In this document: one piece after another, positions 1 to 6,570 of the stretch | Position numbering within the stretch: the first letter of the stretch is position 1 | How the letters are laid out: the number at the start of each line of letters is the position of its first letter | Assembly: GCA_020028375.1 (NCBI GenBank) | Contig: JAHZNX010000094.1 | Span: 1 to 8,155 of the forward strand | Source of the DNA: Betaproteobacteria bacterium | Lineage (GTDB): Bacteria > Pseudomonadota > Gammaproteobacteria > Burkholderiales > SG8-41 | Direction: 5' to 3' | Length of the DNA stretch: 8,155 bases | Program-made: the position numbers and the translations under genes | Notes under the pieces: model-generated | The model's database searches: none | What the model was told of the DNA's origin: nothing | Seen by the model: only the letters and a program-made list of their open reading frames with translations

Positions 1-1
1 T

Positions 2-1045
2 GACGACGCGCTGCTGGTGATGACCAGCGGCAGCACCGGCGCACCGAAGGCGGTGCTGCTCACCCACGCCAACCTGTTGTCCAACGCATACGGCGTCGCG
101 GAGCGTACCGGCATCACGCCGGAAGACCGTGTCCTGCACCTGCTGCCCCTCTACCACACCAACGGCATCAACAACCTGCTCATCGTGCCCTTCTGTCGCG
201 GGGCTTCGGTGGTGATGCTCGAGCGCTTTCACGCCGAGACGTTCTTCGACGAGATCGCGTTGCACCGCCCCACCTATGTCACCGGCACCGCGACTCACTA
301 CTCGCGCCTGCTCGCGCACGCTCCGACGCGCGGCGCGCTCGCGAGCCTGCGTTTCCTGCGATCCGGGGCGGCGCCTCTCGATGCGCAGCTGCACCGGGAC
401 ATCGAGCGCCATCTCGGCTTGCCGCTCATCCACTCCTACGGCCTTTCGGAGGACACCTGCACCGCCGCGATGAATCCTCCCGCCGCCCGCAAGATCGGCA
501 CGGTCGGTACCGCGCTCGCGGGCCAGCGTATCGCCGTCTTCGCGCCCGGCGGTGAAGCAGCGGTCCCGCCCGGTTCGGATGGAGAGATCTGCATTGCGGG
601 GCCCTCGCTCATGAAGGGCTACGTTCCGCCGGCCGGGCACGGGGACGGGCCCTCGATCCGCAACGGGTGGCTGCGCACCGGCGACCTCGGCCGGCTCGAC
701 GTGGAGGGCTACCTCACTGTGAGCGGAAGGCTGAAGGAAATCATCATCCGCGGCGGCGAGAACCTGTCGCCGGGACGCATCGAGGAGGCGATCCTGCGCG
801 ACCCCGCAGTGCGCGGCTGTTGCGTCGTCGGCGCCCCGGATGCCGACCTCGGGGAAGTGCCCGTCGCTTTCGTGGTCATCCGCGACGGGGCTCCGGTGCG
901 GCTGCGGGCGATTCAGGATCGCATCGCAGCCGAGCTTCCCCGCACCTACGTGCCGACACGGATTATCGTGCTCGACGCCCTGCCGGAAATCGGTATCGGC
1001 AAGATCGACCGCGGCGCGCTCAAGCGCCTGGCGGAGAATGCGTGA
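2..1045 (+). CDS. AMP-forming acyl-CoA synthetase, 5'-truncated by window edge
   Basis: C-terminal 347 residues of a class I adenylate-forming enzyme (acyl/aryl-CoA ligase family), which activates a carboxylic acid with ATP to an acyl-AMP and transfers the acyl group to CoA in the cytoplasm. The frame is open from base 2, so the apparent GTG/ATG starts at 17 and 20 are internal. Visible motifs, in order: the phosphate-binding loop TSGSTGAPK (bases 23-49), LPLYHTNGINN, the adenine-binding YGLSE (437-451), TGD (677-685) with GRLKEIIIRGGENLSP behind it at the hinge, and the C-terminal catalytic lysine in GIGKIDR (Lys codon 1001-1003). All catalytic signatures downstream of the cut are intact. 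Full-length family members are about 500-550 residues, so some 150-200 residues lie upstream of the window. The acid substrate cannot be told from sequence; a medium/long-chain or carnitine/crotonobetaine-like acid is possible. The quinone oxidoreductase starts 22 bases downstream on the same strand. Confidence 0.93.
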   Translation, partial: DDALLVMTSGSTGAPKAVLLTHANLLSNAYGVAERTGITPEDRVLHLLPLYHTNGINNLLIVPFCRGASVVMLERFHAETFFDEIALHRPTYVTGTATHYSRLLAHAPTRGALASLRFLRSGAAPLDAQLHRDIERHLGLPLIHSYGLSEDTCTAAMNPPAARKIGTVGTALAGQRIAVFAPGGEAAVPPGSDGEICIAGPSLMKGYVPPAGHGDGPSIRNGWLRTGDLGRLDVEGYLTVSGRLKEIIIRGGENLSPGRIEEAILRDPAVRGCCVVGAPDADLGEVPVAFVVIRDGAPVRLRAIQDRIAAELPRTYVPTRIIVLDALPEIGIGKIDRGALKRLAENA

Positions 1046-1055
1046 CTGGTAACAT
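1042..1055 (+). repeat. Short copy of the GTNNCTS heptamer repeat over a stop codon
   Basis: Two 7-base units, gtgactg and gtaacat, begin one base before the TGA stop of the acyl-CoA synthetase, so the stop codon is the TGA inside the first unit. The unit matches the arrays at 2057 and 6571. It is the shortest and weakest member of the set and could be chance when taken alone. Confidence 0.4.
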
Positions 1056-1067
1056 CAGCAATACAGG

Positions 1068-2060
1068 ATGACCCACAGCCTGCCCCAACAGATGAAGGCC
1101 GTCGAGATCTCCCGGCCCGGCGGCCCCGAAGTGCTGAAGCCAGTCGAGCGGCCCCTGCCCGTGCTTCAGCCGGGCGAAGTGCTGATCAAGGTTGCAGCTG
1201 CGGGCGTCAACGGCCCGGACCTCATGCAGCGCAAGGGCCTCTACCCTCCTCCCGCCGGCGCCCCGGATTTGCCCGGCCTCGAGGTGTCGGGCGCAATCGT
1301 GTCCGTGTCCGCGCCCGCGGCGCGCTGGTCGGTGGGCGACTCGGTGACCGCGCTCACGAACGGCGGCGGTTACGCGGAGTATTGCGCCGTCGACGCGCAG
1401 CATTGCCTGCCGCTGCCGCAGGGTGTCGGAATCATCGACGCCGCCGGCCTGCCGGAGACGTTCTTCACGGTGTGGAGCAACGTCTTCATGGGCGCGGGCC
1501 TCGCGGCCGGCGAAACCTTCCTTGTCCACGGCGGCGCGGGCGGGATCGGCACGACGGCGATCCAGCTCGGGAAGGCGTTCGGGGCGAGGGTCATCGCCAC
1601 CGACAGCCCGCAGGAGCGCTGCCGGATCTGCAGCGACCTCGGCGCCGACCGGGTGATCGACTACCGTGAGGAGGACTTCGTGGAGGTCGTGCGGCAGGCC
1701 GGGGGCGCGAACGTCATCCTGGACATCGTCGGCGGGGCAAACATCGAGAAGAACTTCAAGGCCGCGAGCCACGACTGCCGGATCATCCAGCTCGCGTTCG
1801 CGGCTGGCTCCAAGGTCGAGGTGAACCTGATGCCGGTCATGCTGAAGCGCCTGACCTACACCGGCTCGACTCTGCGCACCCGCCCGCCGGCCTTCAAGGC
1901 CCGGATCGCACACGAGCTCGAGACCCGGGTATGGCCGCTCATTGCGAGCGGCCGCATCCGCGTCGTGACGCGCCAGACGTTCCCGCTCGTGGAGGCGGCG
2001 CGGGCGCACGCGCTGATGGAATCCGCGCAGCACACCGGAAAGATCCTGCTAACGGTGTGA
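1068..2060 (+). CDS. NAD(P)H quinone oxidoreductase, PIG3/zinc-free MDR family
   Basis: Complete 330-residue medium-chain dehydrogenase/reductase, the usual length for NAD(P)H:quinone oxidoreductases of the PIG3/QOR type. These use NADPH to reduce quinones or the double bond of enones. The N-terminal GroES-like domain carries GVNGPDLMQRKGLYPPPAGA, close to the typical PIG3-family block. The Rossmann domain has the nucleotide loop HGGAGGIGTTAIQLGKAFGA (from about residue 154). The cysteine pattern of zinc-binding alcohol dehydrogenases is absent, which fits the zinc-free subgroup. The exact substrate is unknown. The chosen ATG at 1068 follows cagg with very tight spacing; an ATG at 1092, giving the family-like start MKAVEISRPGG, is an equally plausible start. 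The gene lies 22 bases after the acyl-CoA synthetase and is probably in the same transcript. Its TGA stop lies inside the heptamer repeat that follows. Confidence 0.93.
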   Translation: MTHSLPQQMKAVEISRPGGPEVLKPVERPLPVLQPGEVLIKVAAAGVNGPDLMQRKGLYPPPAGAPDLPGLEVSGAIVSVSAPAARWSVGDSVTALTNGGGYAEYCAVDAQHCLPLPQGVGIIDAAGLPETFFTVWSNVFMGAGLAAGETFLVHGGAGGIGTTAIQLGKAFGARVIATDSPQERCRICSDLGADRVIDYREEDFVEVVRQAGGANVILDIVGGANIEKNFKAASHDCRIIQLAFAAGSKVEVNLMPVMLKRLTYTGSTLRTRPPAFKARIAHELETRVWPLIASGRIRVVTRQTFPLVEAARAHALMESAQHTGKILLTV

Positions 2061-2128
2061 CTCGTTTCTCGTCCCTCGTTTCTTGTCGTGAGTTCCGCAC
2101 CAACAACGAGAAACGAGTAACGAGTCAC
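2057..2128. repeat. Inverted pair of heptamer-repeat arrays between convergent genes
   Basis: Fills the 75-base gap between the oxidoreductase and the HD gene. Reading forward from 2057 there are 7-base units such as gtgactc, gtttctc, gtccctc. Reading the other strand from 2128 there are gtgactc, gttactc, gtttctc. The outer 30 bases of each side (2057-2086 and 2099-2128) are complementary at 24 of 30 positions, with the outer 16 matching at 15, around a 12-base loop. A transcript from either side could fold into a long hairpin, so it may serve as a bidirectional 3' end, although there is no T-run typical of an intrinsic terminator. The forward array includes the TGA stop of the oxidoreductase; the reverse array begins 7 bases after the TAG stop of the HD gene. 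Confidence 0.8.
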
Positions 2129-2135
2129 CCTTCTT

Positions 2136-3107
2136 CTAGATGAGCTGCTGCTGCGGCTGGCCGGACTCGTCGTCGCCCTCGGTGGTCCTGGGGGGACGGC
2201 GCCGCAGCAGGGCGATGTTCCCTTCGACGGCCAGCGCGCGGGCGTGGCTGATGTTCTTTTCCAGCTCCTCGAAATAGAGATTCTGGCCGCCGAAGTGCCG
2301 TTCGACGTAGTTGCAGCAGCCGCCGAGATCCTCCTTCAGGCGCTTGGTCGCGCCCTGGTAGAAGCGCGGCGTCTTGAATATGAGATCGGCCGCCGATGCG
2401 AATACGATCTCCTCGCTGCCATCCCGGTGGCGCCGGCGGGCGATGCCCCCGCGCACGAACTCCGGGTAGAGCCGGTCGTAGCATTTCTCCAGGTAGCAGC
2501 GGTCGGCCATCTGGGTCAGGATGTCGGCGCTCCCCAGGAGATTGCCGAGCAGGCGGAATTCCGGCCCCGGCACCCTGATCCGGTCCACCGGGATCTCGTA
2601 GCCGGTGAAGTGCACGATGCGCGACGCGGCCTGGACGAGGTCTGCCATGCCGATCTTCGGCAGGTATTCCTCGAGGAACTCCACGCCGCGCGAAACATGC
2701 ACGGTCGTGTATTCGGCACCGTTGGCGTGCTTGGTATCCTTGCGGCGGCGGATGTAGCCGCAGTCGTGGTAGAGCGCGGCGACGATGCCGAGCCGGAACA
2801 GGCGCTCGGTGAGGGTCCCGGCGCCGGCCGCGCGCACGCACCCGTCCAGCAGCCGCGCCATGCCCAGCGTCACGTCGAGCACATGCTGGAGGTCGTGGTA
2901 ATCGGTGTCGCACTCGCGGAAGCCGGGATACTCGCCCCGGTAGAGGCGCGCGAGGTCGGTGAACGCCTGTGGGAGATTGCGCGCGGTGTCCTGCTGGTAG
3001 AGGTTCCGGTAGATGCTGCAGACCGCCTCGGATACGATCTCCGGATCGGTGGTGTTGATCCGATTGGTGACGTCGTAATCGCTGCGTCGCTGCGTTTCAG
3101 CCGTCAT
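2136..3107 (-). CDS. HD-domain phosphohydrolase, cyclic-nucleotide PDE-like
   Basis: Complete 323-residue soluble protein. Candidate metal ligands of the HD superfamily are visible: H71 and H75 in YHDLQHVLDV, H114-D115 in ALYHDCGY, H166 in RIVHFTGY and D195 in GSADIL. The spacing and the YHDxxHxxDV block resemble class I cyclic nucleotide phosphodiesterases (YHNxxHxxDV, then HD) more than HD-GYP proteins, because no GYP motif is present. The likely activity is metal-dependent hydrolysis of a phosphoester or phosphodiester; the substrate is not readable from sequence. No signal peptide or membrane segment is seen. The C-terminus is charged and ends in a short Gln run. The ATG at 3105-3107 is preceded, reading on the minus strand, by a purine-rich gagggcgga that can act as ribosome binding site. 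A candidate promoter lies at 3155-3183. The gene diverges from the large AsmA-like gene and converges on the oxidoreductase. Confidence 0.8.
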   Translation of the reverse strand: MTAETQRRSDYDVTNRINTTDPEIVSEAVCSIYRNLYQQDTARNLPQAFTDLARLYRGEYPGFRECDTDYHDLQHVLDVTLGMARLLDGCVRAAGAGTLTERLFRLGIVAALYHDCGYIRRRKDTKHANGAEYTTVHVSRGVEFLEEYLPKIGMADLVQAASRIVHFTGYEIPVDRIRVPGPEFRLLGNLLGSADILTQMADRCYLEKCYDRLYPEFVRGGIARRRHRDGSEEIVFASAADLIFKTPRFYQGATKRLKEDLGGCCNYVERHFGGQNLYFEELEKNISHARALAVEGNIALLRRRPPRTTEGDDESGQPQQQLI

Positions 3108-3135
3108 TCCGCCCTCGAAAAAACGCGCGCTGCTT

Positions 3136-3167
3136 TTGATGGATCTACGCGTGTATTAAACTATAAT
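3136..3167 (+). promoter_or_regulatory. Candidate promoter with perfect TATAAT for the AsmA-like gene
   Basis: A perfect TATAAT at 3162-3167 stands in an AT-rich island within GC-rich surroundings. The nearest -35-like hexamer, TTGATG at 3136-3141, is 20 bases away, longer than the usual 16-18, so an activator or a different start may be involved. Initiation near 3174 would give a leader of about 148 bases before the ATG at 3322. Confidence 0.42.
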
Positions 3168-3183
3168 GAAATCGATCACGCAA
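3155..3183 (-). promoter_or_regulatory. Candidate sigma-70 promoter for the HD gene
   Basis: On the minus strand, TTGCGT (rc of 3178-3183) and TTTAAT (rc of 3155-3160) are separated by exactly 17 bases. The -10 matches the consensus at 5 of 6 positions, the -35 at 3 of 6. It lies about 48 bases upstream of the ATG of the HD-domain gene and overlaps the TATAAT used in the other direction. Prediction from sequence only. Confidence 0.45.
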
Positions 3184-3206
3184 TGCGGGCGAGCGGGTAG
3201 ACGCCA

Positions 3207-3225
3207 AATGTTTTTCGCGAACATT
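3207..3225. promoter_or_regulatory. Inverted repeat, possible operator
   Basis: AATGTT and AACATT are separated by 7 bases, and the centre includes the 8-base palindrome TTCGCGAA (3214-3221). It lies just downstream of the predicted start of the AsmA-like transcript and upstream of the minus-strand promoter for the HD gene. It could be a protein-binding site or a weak RNA hairpin; no known operator is recognised. Confidence 0.35.
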
Positions 3226-3260
3226 GTGCACTATTGCACGCGCGCCCGGACCGCGTGCAA
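3226..3260 (+). promoter_or_regulatory. Two overlapping, mutually exclusive hairpins in the leader
   Basis: GTGCA (3226-3230) can pair with TGCAC (3235-3239) around a 4-base loop. The same right arm is part of TTGCACGCG (3234-3242), which can instead pair perfectly with CGCGTGCAA (3252-3260) around a 9-base loop. The second hairpin has 9 base pairs, mostly GC, and is clearly stronger. Both lie in the predicted untranslated leader of the large AsmA-like gene. There is no following T-run, so this is not a plain terminator. Confidence 0.4.
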
Positions 3261-3321
3261 GCACCCGCTGCGCAGGCACCGCGTGGAACGGGCGCCGCGC
3301 TGAAGAACCGCACCATCGATC

Positions 3322-6300
3322 ATGGCCATCCACCCCAAGACGATTTACTCCAAGACTCCCAAGGGAGTGCTGGAGCTCAAGAACAAGACTTCCAAGCTGC
3401 CGCGCGATGCCGGGATGGTGTTCCTCGCCGTGGACGGCAAGTCCACCGCGGCCGATCTGCTCAGGAAGGCGGGCATGGAGGAGAGGAGGCTGCACCAGAC
3501 GCTGGAGAAGCTCGTCGCCGACGGCTACATCCGCGTGTTCACGGTTCCGGAACCCGCCAAGCCCGCGACCCCGGGCCCCGCGCCGGTAGGGCCGGTGCCG
3601 GGGCCGGGGCTGGAAGACGATCTCGATTTCACCTCCCCCGCGGCCATGTCCAAGTTGAACGCCGAGGCGAACTCGCGCGCCAAGGCCGAGGCCGACGCCA
3701 AGGCGCGCGCGCTGGCGGCGGCGCGCGCGGCCGCGGAAGCCAAGGTCCGCCAGGAAACGGAAGCACGAGCCCGGGCCCAGGCCGAAGCCAAGGCCCAGTC
3801 CGAGTCGGAGGCCAGGTCCAGGGCCGAGACGGCGGCGAAGGCGGCGGCAGACGCGCGCGCCAAGGCGGAAGCGGAGGTCCGTGCGGCGGCCGATGCCAAG
3901 GCGAGGGCGGAGGCCGAGGCGCGGATCAAGGCGGCAATGGAAGCCAAGGCGCGGGCCGAAGCCGAGGCCAGGACGCGGGCCGACGCCGAAGCGCGCGCCA
4001 AGGCCGAGGCCGGGCGCAAGGCCGTGGCCGAGGCCAAGGCAAAATTAGAGGCGGAGACACGCGCGAGGGCCGAAGTCGACGCGCGGGCCCGCGCTGAAGC
4101 GGAGGCCAAAGCCAAGGCGGCTGTCGAGGCGCAGATGAAGGCGCTGCAGGAGGCCCTCGCCCAGGCCGAGCAGCGCGCCAGGCAGGAAGCCCAGGAGCGC
4201 GCCCGGGTCGAGGCCGAGACCAAGTCGCGCCAGGAGGCCGAGCGCAAGGCGCGCGAGGAAGCGGAGGCGCGGGCGAAGGCGGCCGAGGATGCGGTGAGCC
4301 AGGTGCGCGCGATGGCCGAAGAGGCGGCGCGCGCCAAGGCGGCGGCCGAGGCGAAGGCCGTGATCGAGGCGGTCGGCGGTGGCGGCGAAGCGGCCCGCGC
4401 GCACATGGAGTCGGCGTTGAAGGCGCTCGAGGAAGCCAAGGCCAAGGCGCGGGCGGAGGCGGAGGCGCGCGCCGACGCCGAGCGCAGGGCGGAGGTGGAG
4501 GCCGAAGCGCGCAAGCGCGAGGAGGTGGAGCACAAGCGGCGCGAGGAGAAGGAGCACAGGGAGCACCAGGAAGCGGATGCGCGCACCAAGTCGCAATTGC
4601 GCGAGCTGCAGGAGCAGGCGCGCCGCGCCAAGGAAGAGGCGGAAGCCAAGGCCGCGATCGAGCGCAAGGCGCGCGAGGAGGCCGAAGCGAGGGTCGAGGA
4701 GGAGCGCGAGGCGCGCGAGGAGGCGGAACGGATAGCTGCCGCCGAGGCTAAGGCGCGGGTGGAGGGGCTCGCCAAGGCGCGGGTGGAGGCAGAGGTCAAG
4801 GCCCGTGCCGAGGTTGAGGAGATGATCCAGGCCGAGCGCAAGGCGCGCGAGGAAGCCGAACTCAGAGCGCAGCAGGAGATTGCCGCCAAGGCCGAGGTCG
4901 AGAAGAGGGCGCGCGCCGAAGCCGAGCGCATGGCCGAGATCGCGCGCAAGGCCCGCGATGAGGCCGAGCGCAAGTCACGCGAACTGGACAGCAGCGGCGA
5001 CTATTCCCCGGAGGCGCGCAGGGTTCGCGCCGAGGTCGAAATGATCGCGCGCAGGGCGGAGGAAGCCGTGGCGCAGGCGCGCGCGCAGGCGGAGGAGGAG
5101 CGCAAAGCGCGGGCCGCGGCCGAGGACCGCGCCAAGATGGAAGCGGTGGCGCGCGTCATGCAGGAGCAGGAGCTGCGTTCAGGGGCCGAGGATGAGATCA
5201 AGTCTCGCGTCCGGGACGAGATCAAGGCGCGCGAGCGTGCCGAGATGGAGGCCGAGGCCCGCTACCGGCAGGAGTCGGCCGCGCGCGCCAAGGCGGCCGC
5301 CGAGGAGCGCAGAAAGCGCGAAGGCGGCGAAAAGGAAAGCAAGCCGGTCCCTTTCACCAAGCCGGCAAATCGGGCGAGGACGATCGGCATCGGCATTGCG
5401 GCGCTGCTTGTCATTGCCATCGGGCTGGTGCACGTCGTGCCGCTCAATACTTTCGTCGGGGGCGCCCAGAGGATCATGGCGCAGCGCCTGGGCGTCCCGG
5501 TGACGATCGCCAACCTGCGCTACGCTCTGCTGCCCTTCCCGGAGTTGAAGCTGGAGCGCGTCACCCTCGGCAAGCTGCAGGAGGTCAAGATCGAGAGCAT
5601 CGTCGTCAGCGCCTGGCCGATGACGCTGTTCGGTGACACCCTGGACTTTCGCAACGTCGAGGTCAACTCGCTCACCACGGATCAGGATTCGCTCGCCCTG
5701 GTTCCGGTCTGGCTGCGCCCGCAAGGCGGCGCGCAGCCGCTCCGCGTGCGCCGCCTCCAGCTGCGGTCGGTCAGGCTCGCCATCAAGGACCTCGAGATTC
5801 CGGCCTTCAACGGGGACATCACGCTGGGGTCCGACGGCGCGCTGCAGCGCGCCGTGCTGTCCGACAGCAAGGCGCGGCTGGAGATCACGCCCCGCGATAA
5901 CGCGCTGCGGGTCGAGCTGGAGGGGCGCAACTGGCGGCTGCCGCTGGGACCCGCCGTGGAATTCGACGAGATCTTCGCGGACGCGGTGGTCGATCCGCAG
6001 AAAGCGACCATCACATCGATCACCGCGAATATCGGGCGCGCCACGATCAAAGGCAGCTCCCGGGTGAACTGGGGCAGTGGCATCACGGTCGCGGGTGACT
6101 TCACCGTCCTCAAAGGCGAGCTTGCCCAGCTGATGGCGATGTTCACGCGCAATTTCACGGCAAGCGGAACGCTGACCGCCAATGCGAGCTACGCGCTGCA
6201 GGGCACCACCGTGCAGAACCTGTTCGCCGATCCGCGGGTCGAGGCGAGCTTCAGCATCGAAAAAGGCAGCATCAACAACGTCGACATCATACGGGCGATA

Positions 6301-6564
6301 CAGTCCCCGGCGCGGGACGGGGTGCGCGGCGGGAAGACCGGTTTCAATTCGCTCGCGGGCACCCTGCGGCTCGCCAACCAGAGCTATGCCTACCGCCAGC
6401 TCCAGCTCTCTTCCGGCCCCATGAACGCCTCCGGCAGCGTCGACGTCGACCCCAACGGCAACCTTTCAGGCCGCATCGGCACGCAGCTCGGAACGAAGAG
6501 CGTGATCGTGGCCCGGGGCAACCTCCTCGTCACTGGGAATCTGAAGACGCCGGTGCTCAAGTAA
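3322..6564 (+). CDS. Winged-helix-like / long charged helix / TM / AsmA-like fusion protein
   Basis: 1080-residue protein, not recognised as a named family in this full layout. Residues 1-75 form a small globular domain whose second half (about 40-72, STAADLLRKAGM, then LEKLVADGYIRVF) reads like a winged helix. Residues 76-98 are a Pro/Gly linker. Residues about 107-668 are almost pure Ala, Glu, Arg, Lys and Gln, broken only by GGGG at 352-355 and SSGDYSP at 557-563. After a basic stretch, I688-V706 is the only hydrophobic membrane segment. Residues 707-1080 resemble AsmA-family proteins: QRLGVPVTIANLRYALLPFP near the start, then FSIEKGSINNVDIIRAIQ (about 976) and the beta-rich TGFNSLAGTLRLANQSY (about 1007). 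AsmA-like proteins (TamB, YhdP and relatives) are linked to phospholipid transport to the outer membrane. The inferred topology is N-terminus and helix in the cytoplasm, AsmA domain in the periplasm. The ATG at 3322 is forced by an in-frame TGA at 3301; no good ribosome binding site is seen. The helix-coding part is strongly repetitive. Confidence 0.85.
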   Translation: MAIHPKTIYSKTPKGVLELKNKTSKLPRDAGMVFLAVDGKSTAADLLRKAGMEERRLHQTLEKLVADGYIRVFTVPEPAKPATPGPAPVGPVPGPGLEDDLDFTSPAAMSKLNAEANSRAKAEADAKARALAAARAAAEAKVRQETEARARAQAEAKAQSESEARSRAETAAKAAADARAKAEAEVRAAADAKARAEAEARIKAAMEAKARAEAEARTRADAEARAKAEAGRKAVAEAKAKLEAETRARAEVDARARAEAEAKAKAAVEAQMKALQEALAQAEQRARQEAQERARVEAETKSRQEAERKAREEAEARAKAAEDAVSQVRAMAEEAARAKAAAEAKAVIEAVGGGGEAARAHMESALKALEEAKAKARAEAEARADAERRAEVEAEARKREEVEHKRREEKEHREHQEADARTKSQLRELQEQARRAKEEAEAKAAIERKAREEAEARVEEEREAREEAERIAAAEAKARVEGLAKARVEAEVKARAEVEEMIQAERKAREEAELRAQQEIAAKAEVEKRARAEAERMAEIARKARDEAERKSRELDSSGDYSPEARRVRAEVEMIARRAEEAVAQARAQAEEERKARAAAEDRAKMEAVARVMQEQELRSGAEDEIKSRVRDEIKARERAEMEAEARYRQESAARAKAAAEERRKREGGEKESKPVPFTKPANRARTIGIGIAALLVIAIGLVHVVPLNTFVGGAQRIMAQRLGVPVTIANLRYALLPFPELKLERVTLGKLQEVKIESIVVSAWPMTLFGDTLDFRNVEVNSLTTDQDSLALVPVWLRPQGGAQPLRVRRLQLRSVRLAIKDLEIPAFNGDITLGSDGALQRAVLSDSKARLEITPRDNALRVELEGRNWRLPLGPAVEFDEIFADAVVDPQKATITSITANIGRATIKGSSRVNWGSGITVAGDFTVLKGELAQLMAMFTRNFTASGTLTANASYALQGTTVQNLFADPRVEASFSIEKGSINNVDIIRAIQSPARDGVRGGKTGFNSLAGTLRLANQSYAYRQLQLSSGPMNASGSVDVDPNGNLSGRIGTQLGTKSVIVARGNLLVTGNLKTPVLK
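3640..5325 (+). repeat. Internally repetitive coding region for the charged helix
   Basis: This part of the AsmA-like gene is built of near-identical Ala/Glu/Arg/Lys codon strings. Between about 3850 and 4140 the protein shows an 8-residue (24-base) period of the form A[KR]x[KR]AxxE. Further on, a longer motif ERKAREEAE occurs exactly at residues 307, 447 and 505 (bases 4240, 4660, 4834), with looser versions between. The pattern suggests growth by tandem duplication, followed by drift. Confidence 0.75.
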
Positions 6565-6570
6565 TGAAAG

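Noticed and set aside
1020..2033. 337-residue minus-strand frame opposite the oxidoreductase
   Set aside because: Arg/Ala/His-rich shadow of a well-conserved plus-strand enzyme; no family features.
2057..2128. Possible CRISPR or phage attachment site
   Set aside because: The units are 7 bases, contiguous and degenerate with no spacers, and no integrase or cas gene is present.
2244..3200. 318-residue plus-strand frame opposite the HD gene
   Set aside because: Shadow frame; the minus strand carries the HD metal-binding motifs.
3166..3303. 45-residue small frame in the leader, in frame with the AsmA-like gene and ending at TGA 3301-3303
   Set aside because: Its ATG overlaps the TATAAT box, so the predicted transcript would not contain it, and it has no ribosome binding site. 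The product is Arg/Cys-rich with no recognisable feature.
3234..4097. 287-residue plus-strand frame overlapping the start of the AsmA-like gene
   Set aside because: Low-complexity Gly/Arg/Gln composition caused by reading the repeats in another frame; no domain-like pattern.
3525..4973. Long 482-residue minus-strand open frame opposite the charged-helix region
   Set aside because: Its Ala/Ser/Arg-rich product is the mirror of repetitive GC-rich Ala/Glu/Lys codons, which rarely give stops on the opposite strand. The plus-strand frame has recognisable domains on both sides.
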